A stretch of DNA of 64,000 nt from Bacteroidota bacterium. GTDB taxonomy: Bacteria > Bacteroidota > Bacteroidia > B-17B0 > Aurantibacillaceae. The DNA is taken from contig JAUXZS010000015.1 in the NCBI GenBank assembly GCA_030692515.1, positions 372,001 to 436,000 on the forward strand. Reading direction: 5' to 3'. Positions 24,001 to 32,359 of the stretch are shown piece after piece. How positions within the stretch are numbered: the first letter of the stretch is position 1; each line of letters starts with the position of its first letter. Both the position numbers and the translations under genes were made by a program. The notes beneath the pieces are model-generated. The model saw only the letters and a list, made by a program, of their open reading frames with translations, ran no database searches and was not told where the DNA came from.

Positions 24001-24774
24001 ATGAGTAAAATATCATCTAATATCCGTTTTCTGCGCCAATTAAAAGGCTTATCGCAAGAGCAATTGGCCGACGATTTAAAAGTTACACGTTCTCGCATTG
24101 GCGGTTATGAAGAAGCCAGAAACGAACCTCCTATTGATTTGTTAATTCGAATTTCTGAATATTTTCATATAGCGATAGATGCCTTGGTTAGAGGTGATCT
24201 TAAAAAAACTAATTTAGATGGTTTAATGAAAATTGGAAAAAATCGTATTTTATTCCCTATTTTAATAGATAGCGATGGGAATGACATGGTAGAATTAATT
24301 CCATTAAAAGCATCTGCGGGATATACGCGAGGATATGCTGATCCGGATTATATTGAAAAATTACCCCAAATGAAATTGCCTTTTTTACCTTCGGGCAAAC
24401 ACCGCGCTTTTCCTATTAAGGGCGATAGTATGCCTCCTATTAGAGAAGGGTCTTTTGTAATTGCAAAATATTTAGAAAAATTTGATGAAGTTAAGTTTGG
24501 ACAGACATATATTATTGTAACCAAAGATGATGGTTTATCCTATAAACGTATTATGAGTTTCCATAAAAAAGAAGGCGCTTATGAATTACACTCAGATAAT
24601 AAATTATATCAACCTTTTAAAGTTAAGGCAAGCGAAATTTTAGAAATTTGGGAATACACCTGTTGTTTAAATATGAACCAATATCAAAACGATGAGCTTA
24701 ACTTAGATAGCATTATGAATATGCTAAAAGGTTTAAAGGTTGAAATTTCTGAAATTAAGAAGGACAAACGATAG
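24001..24774 (+). CDS. XRE/S24 LexA-like repressor
   Basis: A 257-residue protein. Residues 5-65 form an XRE helix-turn-helix (IRFLRQLKGLSQEQLADDLKVTRSRIGGYE). Residues about 130-225 form an S24 peptidase-like domain with S143 in KGDSMPP and K182 in SYKRIM, the serine-lysine pair used for self-cleavage. A final helix (LNLDSIMNMLKGLKVEISEIKK) is coiled-coil-like. Such proteins are CI/LexA-type repressors relieved by damage or a signal. It stands alone; its operator was not identified. Confidence 0.85.
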   Translation: MSKISSNIRFLRQLKGLSQEQLADDLKVTRSRIGGYEEARNEPPIDLLIRISEYFHIAIDALVRGDLKKTNLDGLMKIGKNRILFPILIDSDGNDMVELIPLKASAGYTRGYADPDYIEKLPQMKLPFLPSGKHRAFPIKGDSMPPIREGSFVIAKYLEKFDEVKFGQTYIIVTKDDGLSYKRIMSFHKKEGAYELHSDNKLYQPFKVKASEILEIWEYTCCLNMNQYQNDELNLDSIMNMLKGLKVEISEIKKDKR

Positions 24775-24852
24775 TAAAATTTAACACAAATAGAACGTTT
24801 TTGTGCTTTTTATGACCCTATATATTTTATATTTGTCTGTAATTTAATTAAC

Positions 24853-25521
24853 ATGACAAGTAAACGTTTATTATTACCTCTATTAGCGCTCATTATTATT
24901 GCATCTTCTTGCTCATCAAAGTTTTCGGTGAGTAAAAGACGATACATGAAAGGCTATCATGTAGATTTTGCAAAAAACAAAACCCTTAAAAATAATCAAT
25001 CGCCCGAAAAAGAACTGAAAGAAGTAAAGGCTTCTGCTTTGGTAAAAGAAAACAATAACAAAGAAGAAAATGTTTTTGCGAGTGCCGTTAAAAAACCGAA
25101 TGAGAATGTTGATGCAGCAAGTAATTCTATTATTAAAACAAAAATAAAATCTCTAAATCAAAAAACAAATTTAGATTTGTTATTAGCAAATAGGTCATCA
25201 TCAAAGAAAAATATTTTTCTTCCGCAAATTCAAAATAAAAACATTAATCAATCCAACTCATTTACTAATAAAAATGTTAGCAACAAACCATTTGATTTTT
25301 GGGGTGGGGGCGGCAGTATCGGTTCCGCATTTGTTTATGCGTTTGTGGGATTAATTGCCTCACTTTTGTTTGCTTTCTTGATTTTTGGTTTTTTCGCTTT
25401 AGTTTTAAGTGGAGGAGGAGCTGGTGTTGTATTTCCTATATGGCTTTCTGGTGCATTAATAGTAATTGGCCTATTAATTTTACTGGCAATAATTGTTGTA
25501 GTTGTCATAAATGGTGATTAA
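24853..25521 (+). CDS. Lipoprotein with C-terminal membrane helices
   Basis: A 222-residue protein with a lipoprotein signal (LLLPLLALIIIASSC, lipobox cysteine at about residue 20). A polar K/N/S-rich region runs to about residue 145, and two hydrophobic helices at the end (FVYAFVGLIASLLFAFLIFGFFALVL, IWLSGALIVIGLLILLAIIVVVVI) are separated by a glycine-rich turn. This layout is seen in many Bacteroidota proteins of unknown function. It may be an inner-membrane-anchored lipoprotein. No catalytic motif is visible. Confidence 0.7.
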   Translation: MTSKRLLLPLLALIIIASSCSSKFSVSKRRYMKGYHVDFAKNKTLKNNQSPEKELKEVKASALVKENNNKEENVFASAVKKPNENVDAASNSIIKTKIKSLNQKTNLDLLLANRSSSKKNIFLPQIQNKNINQSNSFTNKNVSNKPFDFWGGGGSIGSAFVYAFVGLIASLLFAFLIFGFFALVLSGGGAGVVFPIWLSGALIVIGLLILLAIIVVVVINGD

Positions 25522-25530
25522 TTTTTTTTT

Positions 25531-25989
25531 ATGAAACCAATTTTAATTTTCTTTTTTTCAATATTATTAAATCTTGTGTTTTCGCAAGAAATTAGACGTA
25601 TTTCAAAAGCAACTGATGATATTCAATCAAAAAGTAAAGAATATGTTAATGCAATAAAGTCAAGCAATAATTTATTAAATAAAGAAATTGCCTACGAAAA
25701 CAAAGACTCCTTAATTTTTTTAAAGGAACTGGATGCTTTTTTCGTTGCTTTCGAAAAAAATTTGATAACAGATAACAATTACATAGGTTTTAACGGGAAA
25801 AACCGAAAAATGAATTATGTATTGTTGGTGGGGAACAATGGATATATTGATGCATTTTATTACGACTTTGAAGATGGAAAATTAAAATTATCGTTTGTTG
25901 GCGCTTTAAACACCTTTATTGCCAATTATAAATGGGAAAATCCAAAAAAAGCAAGAGTAATACATAAAAGTAGCTATACTTTTAAGTAA
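25531..25989 (+). CDS. Secreted hypothetical protein
   Basis: A 152-residue protein with a signal peptide (MKPILIFFFSILLNLVFSQ). The mature part is helical at first (RRISKATDDIQSKSKEYVNAIKSSNNLL) and beta-like later (MNYVLLVGNNGYIDAFYYDF). It starts 9 bases after the lipoprotein gene, so the two are likely one transcript. No family is recognised. Confidence 0.65.
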   Translation: MKPILIFFFSILLNLVFSQEIRRISKATDDIQSKSKEYVNAIKSSNNLLNKEIAYENKDSLIFLKELDAFFVAFEKNLITDNNYIGFNGKNRKMNYVLLVGNNGYIDAFYYDFEDGKLKLSFVGALNTFIANYKWENPKKARVIHKSSYTFK

Positions 25990-26066
25990 ATTTCACAAAT
26001 AAGGAGCTTATTTAATTGGTTCTTAAGTGAATTTTAATTTTCTTTGATGAAATATAATTTTAAAAT

Positions 26067-26696
26067 ATGAAAAAGTTAGTATTTCTATGTTTGTTCTCAA
26101 TAGTTTCTTTTTTTGTGAAAGCACAAGACATGATTGTAAAAAAGGACGGGTCAATTGTAAAAGTAAAGGTAATTGAGATAGGAGAAGAAACCATAAAGTA
26201 TAAAAAAAGCGATAATCCAGATGGGCCAACCTATTCAGTTTCTAAATCAAGTCTTACTTCAATAAATTATGAAAACGGTGAAGTAGAGAAATTTGAAAGC
26301 TCTGAAAAAGTAGCTAAAAAAAATGAAGATGAGGATGAAGATTCTGAGAAAGAGGAAAAACCTAAAAAAAATCCTGTTTTAGAGGATGAAAATCTCAAAA
26401 AAACAATTGAAGGTGTGGCAAAAGATTGTGGCGAACAATTAATACGTAATTGCGCCAACGGCAAAGTTGATAATTCAACTACCGAAGTTTTTTGGGACGG
26501 AGTTTATAAGGATGCTATCACAAATGAAATAATAGTACCAATTCGCGCAAGTTGGAAGCCTAAGTGGACGGATGGAGCTGGTAAATGGGTTAAGGGTAAA
26601 GTTCTTATAGGTACAGATGGAAAAAAGAAATGGGTTTATCAGAATGATAACGGTTTAGCTTTTTCAAGCTGCGCAAAAGGATTTAAATTTAAATAG
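26067..26696 (+). CDS. Secreted protein with the CHAT-associated N-terminal module
   Basis: A 209-residue protein with a signal peptide ending KAQ. Residues 21-75 form a small beta-rich module (DMIVKKDGSIVKVKVIEIGE, IKYKKSDNPDGPTYSVSKSS, INYENGEVEKF). An acidic lysine/glutamate linker and a domain with GVAKDCGEQLIRNCANGKVDN and IRASWKPKWTDGAGKWV follow. The first module is nearly identical to that of the CHAT protein at 42282-45293, including the K-N-E-D-E-D stretch. The module probably acts in periplasmic targeting or assembly. Function is unknown. Confidence 0.7.
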   Translation: MKKLVFLCLFSIVSFFVKAQDMIVKKDGSIVKVKVIEIGEETIKYKKSDNPDGPTYSVSKSSLTSINYENGEVEKFESSEKVAKKNEDEDEDSEKEEKPKKNPVLEDENLKKTIEGVAKDCGEQLIRNCANGKVDNSTTEVFWDGVYKDAITNEIIVPIRASWKPKWTDGAGKWVKGKVLIGTDGKKKWVYQNDNGLAFSSCAKGFKFK

Positions 26697-26891
26697 TATT
26701 TATCTACTGCTATTTTTCTGTTTGAGCACAAATTTATTTTCTCAAACAGATACATTTTTTATTTAAAGGGTGATAAATATAAATCCCCATTTATAGAACT
26801 CATTATTGATGTTTTAGACCTTAAGAAAAAAATTTGCATATATTGTCATTTTTACTTTTCTTTATGTCAAATTTAAAAAAAAACACAAAAA

Positions 26892-27227
26892 ATGAAAAAA
26901 TTAATTATCCCAATTGCTGCTGTAGTAGCATTAACTCTTTCAAGCTGTAACACACGTTTGATCGATTTTACAATTATTAGCTCTAAAAACGTTACTTTAC
27001 GTTTACCAGATGATGCTAAAGGACCTCGTTCTACTGGAAAAGAAATGAAAATGTGTACTCAACCACAATTAAAAGGTGCAGTTGATAAAGCAATTGAAAA
27101 TGCTGGTCCAGGTTATGATGCTTTAATTGATGGTGTTGTATTTAGCAGAAATGAATTTATGAGAACTGGTTGGGTAGTAGAAGGTACTCCAATTAAAACT
27201 GGAAAATTAAAAGCTTCAAATAACTAA
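26892..27227 (+). CDS. Small lipoprotein (TRL-like)
   Basis: A 111-residue lipoprotein: MKKLIIPIAAVVALTLSSC gives the lipobox. The mature part (TRLIDFTIISSKNVTLRL, GYDALIDGVVFSRNEFM, GWVVEGTPIKTGKL) resembles the small TRL/DUF6567-type proteins predicted to lie at the periplasm. The 'G-x-D-A-L-x-D-G' stretch is typical of that group. Role unknown. Its own terminator follows at 27245. Confidence 0.65.
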   Translation: MKKLIIPIAAVVALTLSSCNTRLIDFTIISSKNVTLRLPDDAKGPRSTGKEMKMCTQPQLKGAVDKAIENAGPGYDALIDGVVFSRNEFMRTGWVVEGTPIKTGKLKASNN

Positions 27228-27244
27228 TAGTTTTTGAAAAACAT

Positions 27245-27282
27245 AAAAAACCATCTTGTTAAAGCAAGGTGGTTTTTTTTTT
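27245..27282 (+). terminator. Intrinsic terminator
   Basis: AAAAACCATCTTG pairs with CAAGGTGGTTTTT (one G-T pair) and is followed by more T. It ends the lipoprotein transcript 18 bases after its stop codon. Confidence 0.85.
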
Positions 27283-27340
27283 GTGAAAAAATTAAGAGGT
27301 TCAGGTGTTATATCAAATACAAATATTTTATAGTTCCACA

Positions 27341-27399
27341 TGTCATTTCGACGAAAGGAGAAATCTCTTTGTAAAGATCCTTCCTCCGTCAGGATGACA
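27341..27399. repeat. Imperfect palindromic repeat (TGTCATTTCGACGAAAGGAG type)
   Basis: TGTCAT at 27341 pairs with ATGACA near 27398, with further matches CGACG/CGTC and GGAG/TTCC inside. This is a dispersed type known from Bacteroidota intergenic DNA, possibly a miniature inverted-repeat element. It separates convergent genes. Confidence 0.65.
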
Positions 27400-27434
27400 A
27401 ATATTAATTCGGAAGATTTATAAATGTAATTGGG

Positions 27435-28394
27435 CTAATTACTTGGCAAATTTAATTTCCAAACTTTAATTGTTTTATCCATAGATGCAGAATAAAGTGT
27501 GTTTGAATCTTTCCCGAATTTTATATCCATGATAGTTTGATCATGAGCAGGAAATTTTTTAGCAATTGTTTTAGAACTTAAATCCCAAATAATAATTTCT
27601 TTATCTATACCCGCAGAAGCAAGGTATTTTCCATCTTTGCAGAGGTCGATACAAATAATTCCGTCAGTGTGGCCTTTTAATGTTGTAATTTGTTTACCAC
27701 TTGCGATATCCCAAATTTTTATTGTTTTATCAAGACTCCCACTATAAATGTATTTTTCATCAGTTGATAAACAAATGTCATACACCCAATCTTCGTGCCC
27801 CGCAAACTGTTTTATTAAGCCGCCGGTAGCAACATCCCAAATCTTAATCATATCATTATGACCACCGCTAATAATTAAATTAGAGGCTTTATTAAATATA
27901 ACGTTGTCTACCCAAGTAACTTCGGGGGTTTCTGATTGTTTTTTTAAGGAAGAGGCTTTCCAAATTACTAAAGTTTTATCGCGCCAACTAGAGGTGACAA
28001 TAAATTCATCGTTAGGAGAATATGAACAGTTTTCAAGAAAAGTTGTGTGCGCTTTTTTCTTAGTGCGAATTTTTTTGAGTTTAGCAAAATCAAATTCTGA
28101 AAAAATTTCGTAGGTAGCCACTAAAAATTTATCTCCCTTGGAATTAAAGTTGACTCTTTTTACAGAATAACCAAAATTTGAAATGGTTTTAGTGTTCGAA
28201 AAGTTTTCTAAATTCCATAATCTCAATGTCTCATCTTTACTCCCCGAAATTAGCCATTTATTATCTAGCGAAATATCAAATGAATTAATTGGGCCACTGT
28301 GTCCTAATAAAGTTGCAACTAAAGAATCTTGAGCTTTAAATAAAATTGAATTCAAAATTAAAACAGACAGGAATATTAATTTATTTTTTTTCAT
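27435..28394 (-). CDS. Secreted WD40 beta-propeller protein
   Basis: A 319-residue protein with a signal peptide (MKKNKLIFLSVLILNSILFKAQ) and about seven WD40 repeats, for example LLGHSGPINSFDISLDNKWL, SGSKDETLRLWNL, SGSLDKTIKIWDIASGKQI and SASMDKTIKVWKL. These should form one complete propeller, probably in the periplasm, serving as a binding platform. It overlaps the upstream TPR gene by 4 bases and ends a minus-strand operon with YidD and DedA. Confidence 0.85.
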   Translation of the reverse strand: MKKNKLIFLSVLILNSILFKAQDSLVATLLGHSGPINSFDISLDNKWLISGSKDETLRLWNLENFSNTKTISNFGYSVKRVNFNSKGDKFLVATYEIFSEFDFAKLKKIRTKKKAHTTFLENCSYSPNDEFIVTSSWRDKTLVIWKASSLKKQSETPEVTWVDNVIFNKASNLIISGGHNDMIKIWDVATGGLIKQFAGHEDWVYDICLSTDEKYIYSGSLDKTIKIWDIASGKQITTLKGHTDGIICIDLCKDGKYLASAGIDKEIIIWDLSSKTIAKKFPAHDQTIMDIKFGKDSNTLYSASMDKTIKVWKLNLPSN

Positions 28395-29269
28395 TGTTTT
28401 AATTCTTTAAGAAAAGTATTTTTAAAATTGTCGTTAAATTTTCTACTTCTATTATAATTCTGTAAAGGTACTATTTCGTTTAATTGATTTACGCCGCCCG
28501 TATAAAATAATCTAATTAAGTGCACACCGGCAGTTGCAGATGTAAAGTAATTTCCAATGTAAACATTGAGTCCTGTATATCCTACTGCCAGTAACTGAAG
28601 AGAAATATTTGTTAAAGCTTTACCTGGTTTGCCGGCATAAAACAAGCCGGCGCCAGGCAGTATTTTAGATAATTTTCTTGCTTTTTTTAATGATTTTAAT
28701 TTTGGATAATTTTCTTTTTTATAATTAGAAGCAACAATTTTTTTCAAGCTATCTTTTTTAGAAACTTCAATGTCTGATAGATTTATAAAATCTATGAGTT
28801 TGTAGTTAGCTTGAAAGTAATCGTTTTTTTCATTTAAAATTAAGCCGTGTAATAAATTAGCGTTAATAGAATATTTATTAGTTACTGGCAAGCTTGCAAT
28901 TTTTAAACAATAAGTTTCTGCATCATTAAAATACTTTGATAGGTATAAATTTAATGCGCATTCATACCAAATCTGAGCGCGGGTTGAATCCGTTAAAAGA
29001 TCATTAGACAATAATCTAAATAAATTTTTGTATGCCTCAAAATAATCACCGTTCGCCTTAAAACAATTGGCACGTTTAACAACCATGTTAAAACGAGAAG
29101 TATCGTTATTTATAAAAAAATAACAACGCTCGTATTCTGTGGCAGCCAATGTATAAGCCTTACTTTCAAATAAACTATCTGCTTTTTTAACTGAAAAAAG
29201 CTGGGCTTTACTGAAAAAACTTATTAATAGGAATTTTAATACTAACCAATATATTGTGTTTGTTCTCAA
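28391..29269 (-). CDS. Secreted TPR-like protein with a C-terminal membrane-type motif
   Basis: A 292-residue protein with a signal peptide (MRTNTIYWLVLKFLLISFFSKAQ), TPR-like helical pairs (LAATEYERCYFFI, YEAYKNLFRLLSND-type repeats) and a C-terminal segment KILPGAGLFYAGKPGKALTN, then a hydrophobic region. The 'L-P-G-x-G-x-x-Y-A-G-K-x-x-K-A-L' motif recurs in Bacteroidota membrane proteins near YidD. It overlaps the upstream gene by 62 bases, which is unusual, but both signal and stop support the frame. Confidence 0.7.
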   Translation of the reverse strand: MRTNTIYWLVLKFLLISFFSKAQLFSVKKADSLFESKAYTLAATEYERCYFFINNDTSRFNMVVKRANCFKANGDYFEAYKNLFRLLSNDLLTDSTRAQIWYECALNLYLSKYFNDAETYCLKIASLPVTNKYSINANLLHGLILNEKNDYFQANYKLIDFINLSDIEVSKKDSLKKIVASNYKKENYPKLKSLKKARKLSKILPGAGLFYAGKPGKALTNISLQLLAVGYTGLNVYIGNYFTSATAGVHLIRLFYTGGVNQLNEIVPLQNYNRSRKFNDNFKNTFLKELKQ

Positions 29270-30089
29270 GTTGTTTTTCGATTTTTACTAATTGTACAGA
29301 AACGGCGCTACCCCAAATATTACCAATATAAAATAAACTAAACACTCCGCCAAAAAAAATAGTTTGGGGATGTTTAATTCCCAAGCGTAAATAATTTTCT
29401 ACTGTAACCACACCCATTAAGCCACATGTTAAAAAAGAGGCGAGCGCTTGTCCGTTATTACCTGCATATACTTTACCTAAGCCGGGAACAATGGCAGATA
29501 ATGTTCCTGCAACAAAAGGTGATTTGCGTTTTATTTTTTTTTCGACAATGCTGTATTTTTTTAAATTTTGTAATTCCTCTTGTATAACTGGATTTTTGAA
29601 ATTATAGTTTTGTGAAAGCGAATCAAAGAGTTTATAGTTTCTGTTTAACAGATATAATCCAGATAGCTCAAATTGTTTTAGTTCATTTAATATTTCGTTA
29701 GAGCTTTCGTCAATAGCATTATAATTAACAAGGGCAGAGTCTGTCATATTATTTTCAGCATCAATATTTCCAGCTAAGTAATGGGCTTTGTAATAGAAAA
29801 AAACCTGGTCAGATACGGCAACAAAATGTTTTCTGGCTTCCGAAAACTTTTTTTCGTTATAATACTCAATTCCTAAAAAGTAATTGATAGAGTCTTTGTA
29901 GAGTGAAGGCAGTCCGGTTTTGGTAAATAATTTTTCGGTTTCTTTTTCAGCTTCGGTAAACAGTTTGTTTTTTGAAAGATGTATTATGAAATTAAAATCA
30001 TTAAAATAATTTATGCTGTCGTTTTTTGTTTGAGCATTAAAATCAAAAGTTGAAAGAATCAAAAGAAATAATATTAATCTTATTTTCAT
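29208..30089 (-). CDS. Secreted TPR-like protein, paralogue
   Basis: A 293-residue protein with a signal peptide (MKIRLILFLLILSTFDFNAQ), TPR-type helices (FFYYKAHYLAGNIDAENNMTDS and similar), and near residue 195 the motif AIVPGLGKVYAGNNGQALAS followed by membrane-like segments. Layout matches the neighbour at 28391. It abuts the YidD gene (4-base overlap), which suggests envelope assembly, but function is unknown. Confidence 0.7.
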   Translation of the reverse strand: MKIRLILFLLILSTFDFNAQTKNDSINYFNDFNFIIHLSKNKLFTEAEKETEKLFTKTGLPSLYKDSINYFLGIEYYNEKKFSEARKHFVAVSDQVFFYYKAHYLAGNIDAENNMTDSALVNYNAIDESSNEILNELKQFELSGLYLLNRNYKLFDSLSQNYNFKNPVIQEELQNLKKYSIVEKKIKRKSPFVAGTLSAIVPGLGKVYAGNNGQALASFLTCGLMGVVTVENYLRLGIKHPQTIFFGGVFSLFYIGNIWGSAVSVQLVKIEKQLENKHNILVSIKIPINKFFQ

Positions 30090-30529
30090 TTTTTTTCTCG
30101 CAAGCGGTAATAAATTGGCAAATCGTTTACTTTTCCGTTTTCGTTAATTAAAACAGGATGAAAATCAATACTAGAGAGTAAGGTGCATCGCGTTAATCTA
30201 TCAGCAGAAAGCGCAACTCCTTTTGGCATACCGTACAATTTTATACATTGTTTACTGAAATTTGAACAACTAGGATCAAAAGCGCAACCGGCCATAATTT
30301 GTGGCGAAATAAATTTTTGATAAAAGAGGAGGGAGCCGCCAAATACTAAACTTAAAGGATTGTATTTTGTAAACCAGTTTTTATCTTTAAAAACATAATT
30401 TACTTGACGCGTTTTTAAATAAGTTGAATCCTCAATTTTAGTATTTAAAAGCAAATCGAAATCGCTTTTTACCTGAGAAAAAATTGTATGGCTTGCAACA
30501 TAAAATATAAAAAGCCAAACTAATCTCAT
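30086..30529 (-). CDS. yidD: YidD-like membrane-protein-insertion factor
   Basis: Start chosen at 30529 (MRLVWLFIFYVASHTIFSQ), which gives a signal peptide and a 4-base overlap with the DedA gene; an upstream start would extend into it. The 147-residue product holds the YidD pattern: FYQKFISPQIMAGCAFDPSC, SNFSKQCIKLYGMPKG, and ADRLTRC. YidD helps insert proteins into the inner membrane beside YidC. The added signal-like segment and C-terminal tail are longer than in typical short YidD proteins. Confidence 0.8.
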   Translation of the reverse strand: MRLVWLFIFYVASHTIFSQVKSDFDLLLNTKIEDSTYLKTRQVNYVFKDKNWFTKYNPLSLVFGGSLLFYQKFISPQIMAGCAFDPSCSNFSKQCIKLYGMPKGVALSADRLTRCTLLSSIDFHPVLINENGKVNDLPIYYRLREKK

Positions 30530-31155
30530 TTCTTCATTCTTGATTTTAGGTAGCCAAAAATGATTGGTAATACTGATAGTAAAATTATACCTAAGCAAAC
30601 TAAGTCGATATGTTTTCTGATAAATTCAACTTCACCTAATAAATAACCCGCAATAGTTAAACTGCCAATCCATAAAGCTCCACCTAAAATATCGAAGGTT
30701 ACAAATTTTTTATAATTCATTTCGGCAACACCGGCTGCAAATGGCGAAAAAGTACGAACTATAGGAACAAAGCGCGCCATGATAATTGCCTTAGTGCCAT
30801 GCTTTTCAAAAAAGATATGTGTCTTATCTAAATATTCTTTTTTAACGATAAGCTTACCGTTTATTTTTAGTGTAAATATTTTTAAACCTATTTTTCTACC
30901 AACCCAATAATTACAATTATCGCCAAGTACTGCTGCAATAAATAACAGAATAAGTAAGTACGATAAATTTAAATGGCCAGAGCGTGCAAATAAACCTGCG
31001 GTAAATAATAAAGAATCGCCGGGTAACAATGGCATTGCAACTAAGCCGGTTTCTATAAATATTACTAAAAATAAAACAATGTAAATAACAGTTCCGTAAT
31101 TGGCAAATAACCAATCAAAATCTAAATGTAAAATGTGTTTAAAAAGTTCAATCAT
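30526..31155 (-). CDS. DedA-family membrane protein
   Basis: A 209-residue multi-pass protein of the DedA family. Features seen: an N-terminal helix (GTVIYIVLFLVIFIETGLVAMPLLPGDSLLF), the re-entrant stretch with NYWVGRKIG, and the arginine/glycine motif ARFVPIVRTFSPFAAGVAEM, then two C-terminal helices. DedA proteins scramble or transport polyprenyl-phosphate lipids across the inner membrane. It is the first gene of the minus-strand set with YidD, TPR and WD40 genes. Confidence 0.85.
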   Translation of the reverse strand: MIELFKHILHLDFDWLFANYGTVIYIVLFLVIFIETGLVAMPLLPGDSLLFTAGLFARSGHLNLSYLLILLFIAAVLGDNCNYWVGRKIGLKIFTLKINGKLIVKKEYLDKTHIFFEKHGTKAIIMARFVPIVRTFSPFAAGVAEMNYKKFVTFDILGGALWIGSLTIAGYLLGEVEFIRKHIDLVCLGIILLSVLPIIFGYLKSRMKK

Positions 31156-31251
31156 AAATAGTTTTTAGTTTTTAGTTTTTAATAAGAAAGATTAGTTTAA
31201 AATTGTTTAGAAATAGCTTTAATAATAACTAAACATTTAAAACTAAAAACT

Positions 31252-31554
31252 CTATAGTCCAATTTCTTCAATATAAGCAAGTATACCGCCTTTTAAATTA
31301 TATAGGTTAGTGTAACCTTGTTGGCTTTCTAAAGCATTAATTACAGTAGCGCTACGTTTACCGCTTCTGCAATGAATAACAACTTGTTTGTCTTTTGAAA
31401 TTTCTGCTGATCTATCTAAAGCTTCACCCATGGGAATTAAAATTCCATTAAGGTTTGCTTCATCAAATTCATGCTCTTCTCTAACGTCAATTAATTGAAA
31501 ATCTGCTTTTGAATCTATTAATTGTTTTAATTCTTGTACTGTTACTTCTTTCAT
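31252..31554 (-). CDS. Rhodanese-like sulfurtransferase
   Basis: A 100-residue single rhodanese domain: VTVQELKQLIDSKADFQLIDVREEHEF at the start and the active-site loop VIHCRSGKRSA (cysteine at about residue 67), ending in the glycine-rich GGILAYIEEIGL. It is a GlpE-size cytoplasmic enzyme that moves sulfane sulfur. It follows the phosphosulfolactate-synthase-like gene 11 bases downstream, which may hint at sulfur metabolism shared by the two. Confidence 0.85.
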   Translation of the reverse strand: MKEVTVQELKQLIDSKADFQLIDVREEHEFDEANLNGILIPMGEALDRSAEISKDKQVVIHCRSGKRSATVINALESQQGYTNLYNLKGGILAYIEEIGL

Positions 31555-31565
31555 TGTAATTTATT

Positions 31566-32357
31566 TTAAGTTGTTTGTTTCATTTCTTCGGGTAAAAATG
31601 TAAAAAATGTATCACCACGTAAACCTAATCGTAAAGTTTCTAAAGGAATTACATCGTCAACGCCAATGTTACCTACGTTAACATTACAGCCAAACATTTT
31701 TATAAAGTATACTTGCTGACTTTTTTGTGGTGTTTCCCAAATAATATTTTCAATTTTTACTTTATTTACAATTCTGTTAATTAACATTGTGTGAGCGCTT
31801 CCGTTTTTATGAAAAATGCCAACATTGCCACTTTCTCTAGCTTCTGCGATTACTTTAAAGGCACCGGCTTTTAATTCATTTTCCATCATTTTTATCCATC
31901 TTGCAGGATGAATAATTACGCCTTCTTCTTTACTTCCTACCTCGCTTAACACAGTATAATTTTTAGCAAGTTTTGAAATATACTCGCATTTTACATCATG
32001 CTCTAATTCTATGCTTCCATCGCTTACTTCAGCGCAATCTAATCCAAAATCAGAAATGTATTTTAAATAATCATCAAACTTATTTCTAATTACAAATGCT
32101 TCAAATAATGTTCCGCCAACATAGACTTTAATGCCTGCTTGTTTATAGAGTTTTACTTTTTCTTTTACATTTTTTGATACAATTGAAGTTCCAAAGCCAA
32201 GTTTAACAAAGTCTACATAATCTGATGATGAACTTAAAAAATCCTCCGCTTCTCTTAAACTAATGCCTTTATCCATTACCATTGTTACACCGTTTTTGCG
32301 AGGACTGAAAGTTCGTTCTGGTAAATTTGTTAAGTTGAAATTATAATTTGTGGCCAT
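31566..32357 (-). CDS. Phosphosulfolactate synthase-like protein (ComA family)
   Basis: A 263-residue TIM-barrel protein. Motifs match ComA: RTFSPRKNGVTMVMDKGISL, DFVKLGFGTSI, KVYVGGTLFEAFVI, CAEVSDGSIEL and LSEVGSKEEG. In archaea the enzyme adds sulfite to phosphoenolpyruvate for coenzyme M. In Bacteroidota a related step has been linked to sulfonolipid (capnine) synthesis from cysteate. That use fits a gliding bacterium but is an inference here. It lies between the TPR and rhodanese genes, 2 bases after the former. Confidence 0.8.
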   Translation of the reverse strand: MATNYNFNLTNLPERTFSPRKNGVTMVMDKGISLREAEDFLSSSSDYVDFVKLGFGTSIVSKNVKEKVKLYKQAGIKVYVGGTLFEAFVIRNKFDDYLKYISDFGLDCAEVSDGSIELEHDVKCEYISKLAKNYTVLSEVGSKEEGVIIHPARWIKMMENELKAGAFKVIAEARESGNVGIFHKNGSAHTMLINRIVNKVKIENIIWETPQKSQQVYFIKMFGCNVNVGNIGVDDVIPLETLRLGLRGDTFFTFLPEEMKQTT

Positions 32358-32359
32358 AT

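Noticed and set aside
31149-31172. Tandem TTTTTAG repeats before the DedA gene
   Set aside because: Only three units in AT-rich DNA; likely simple low complexity without function.
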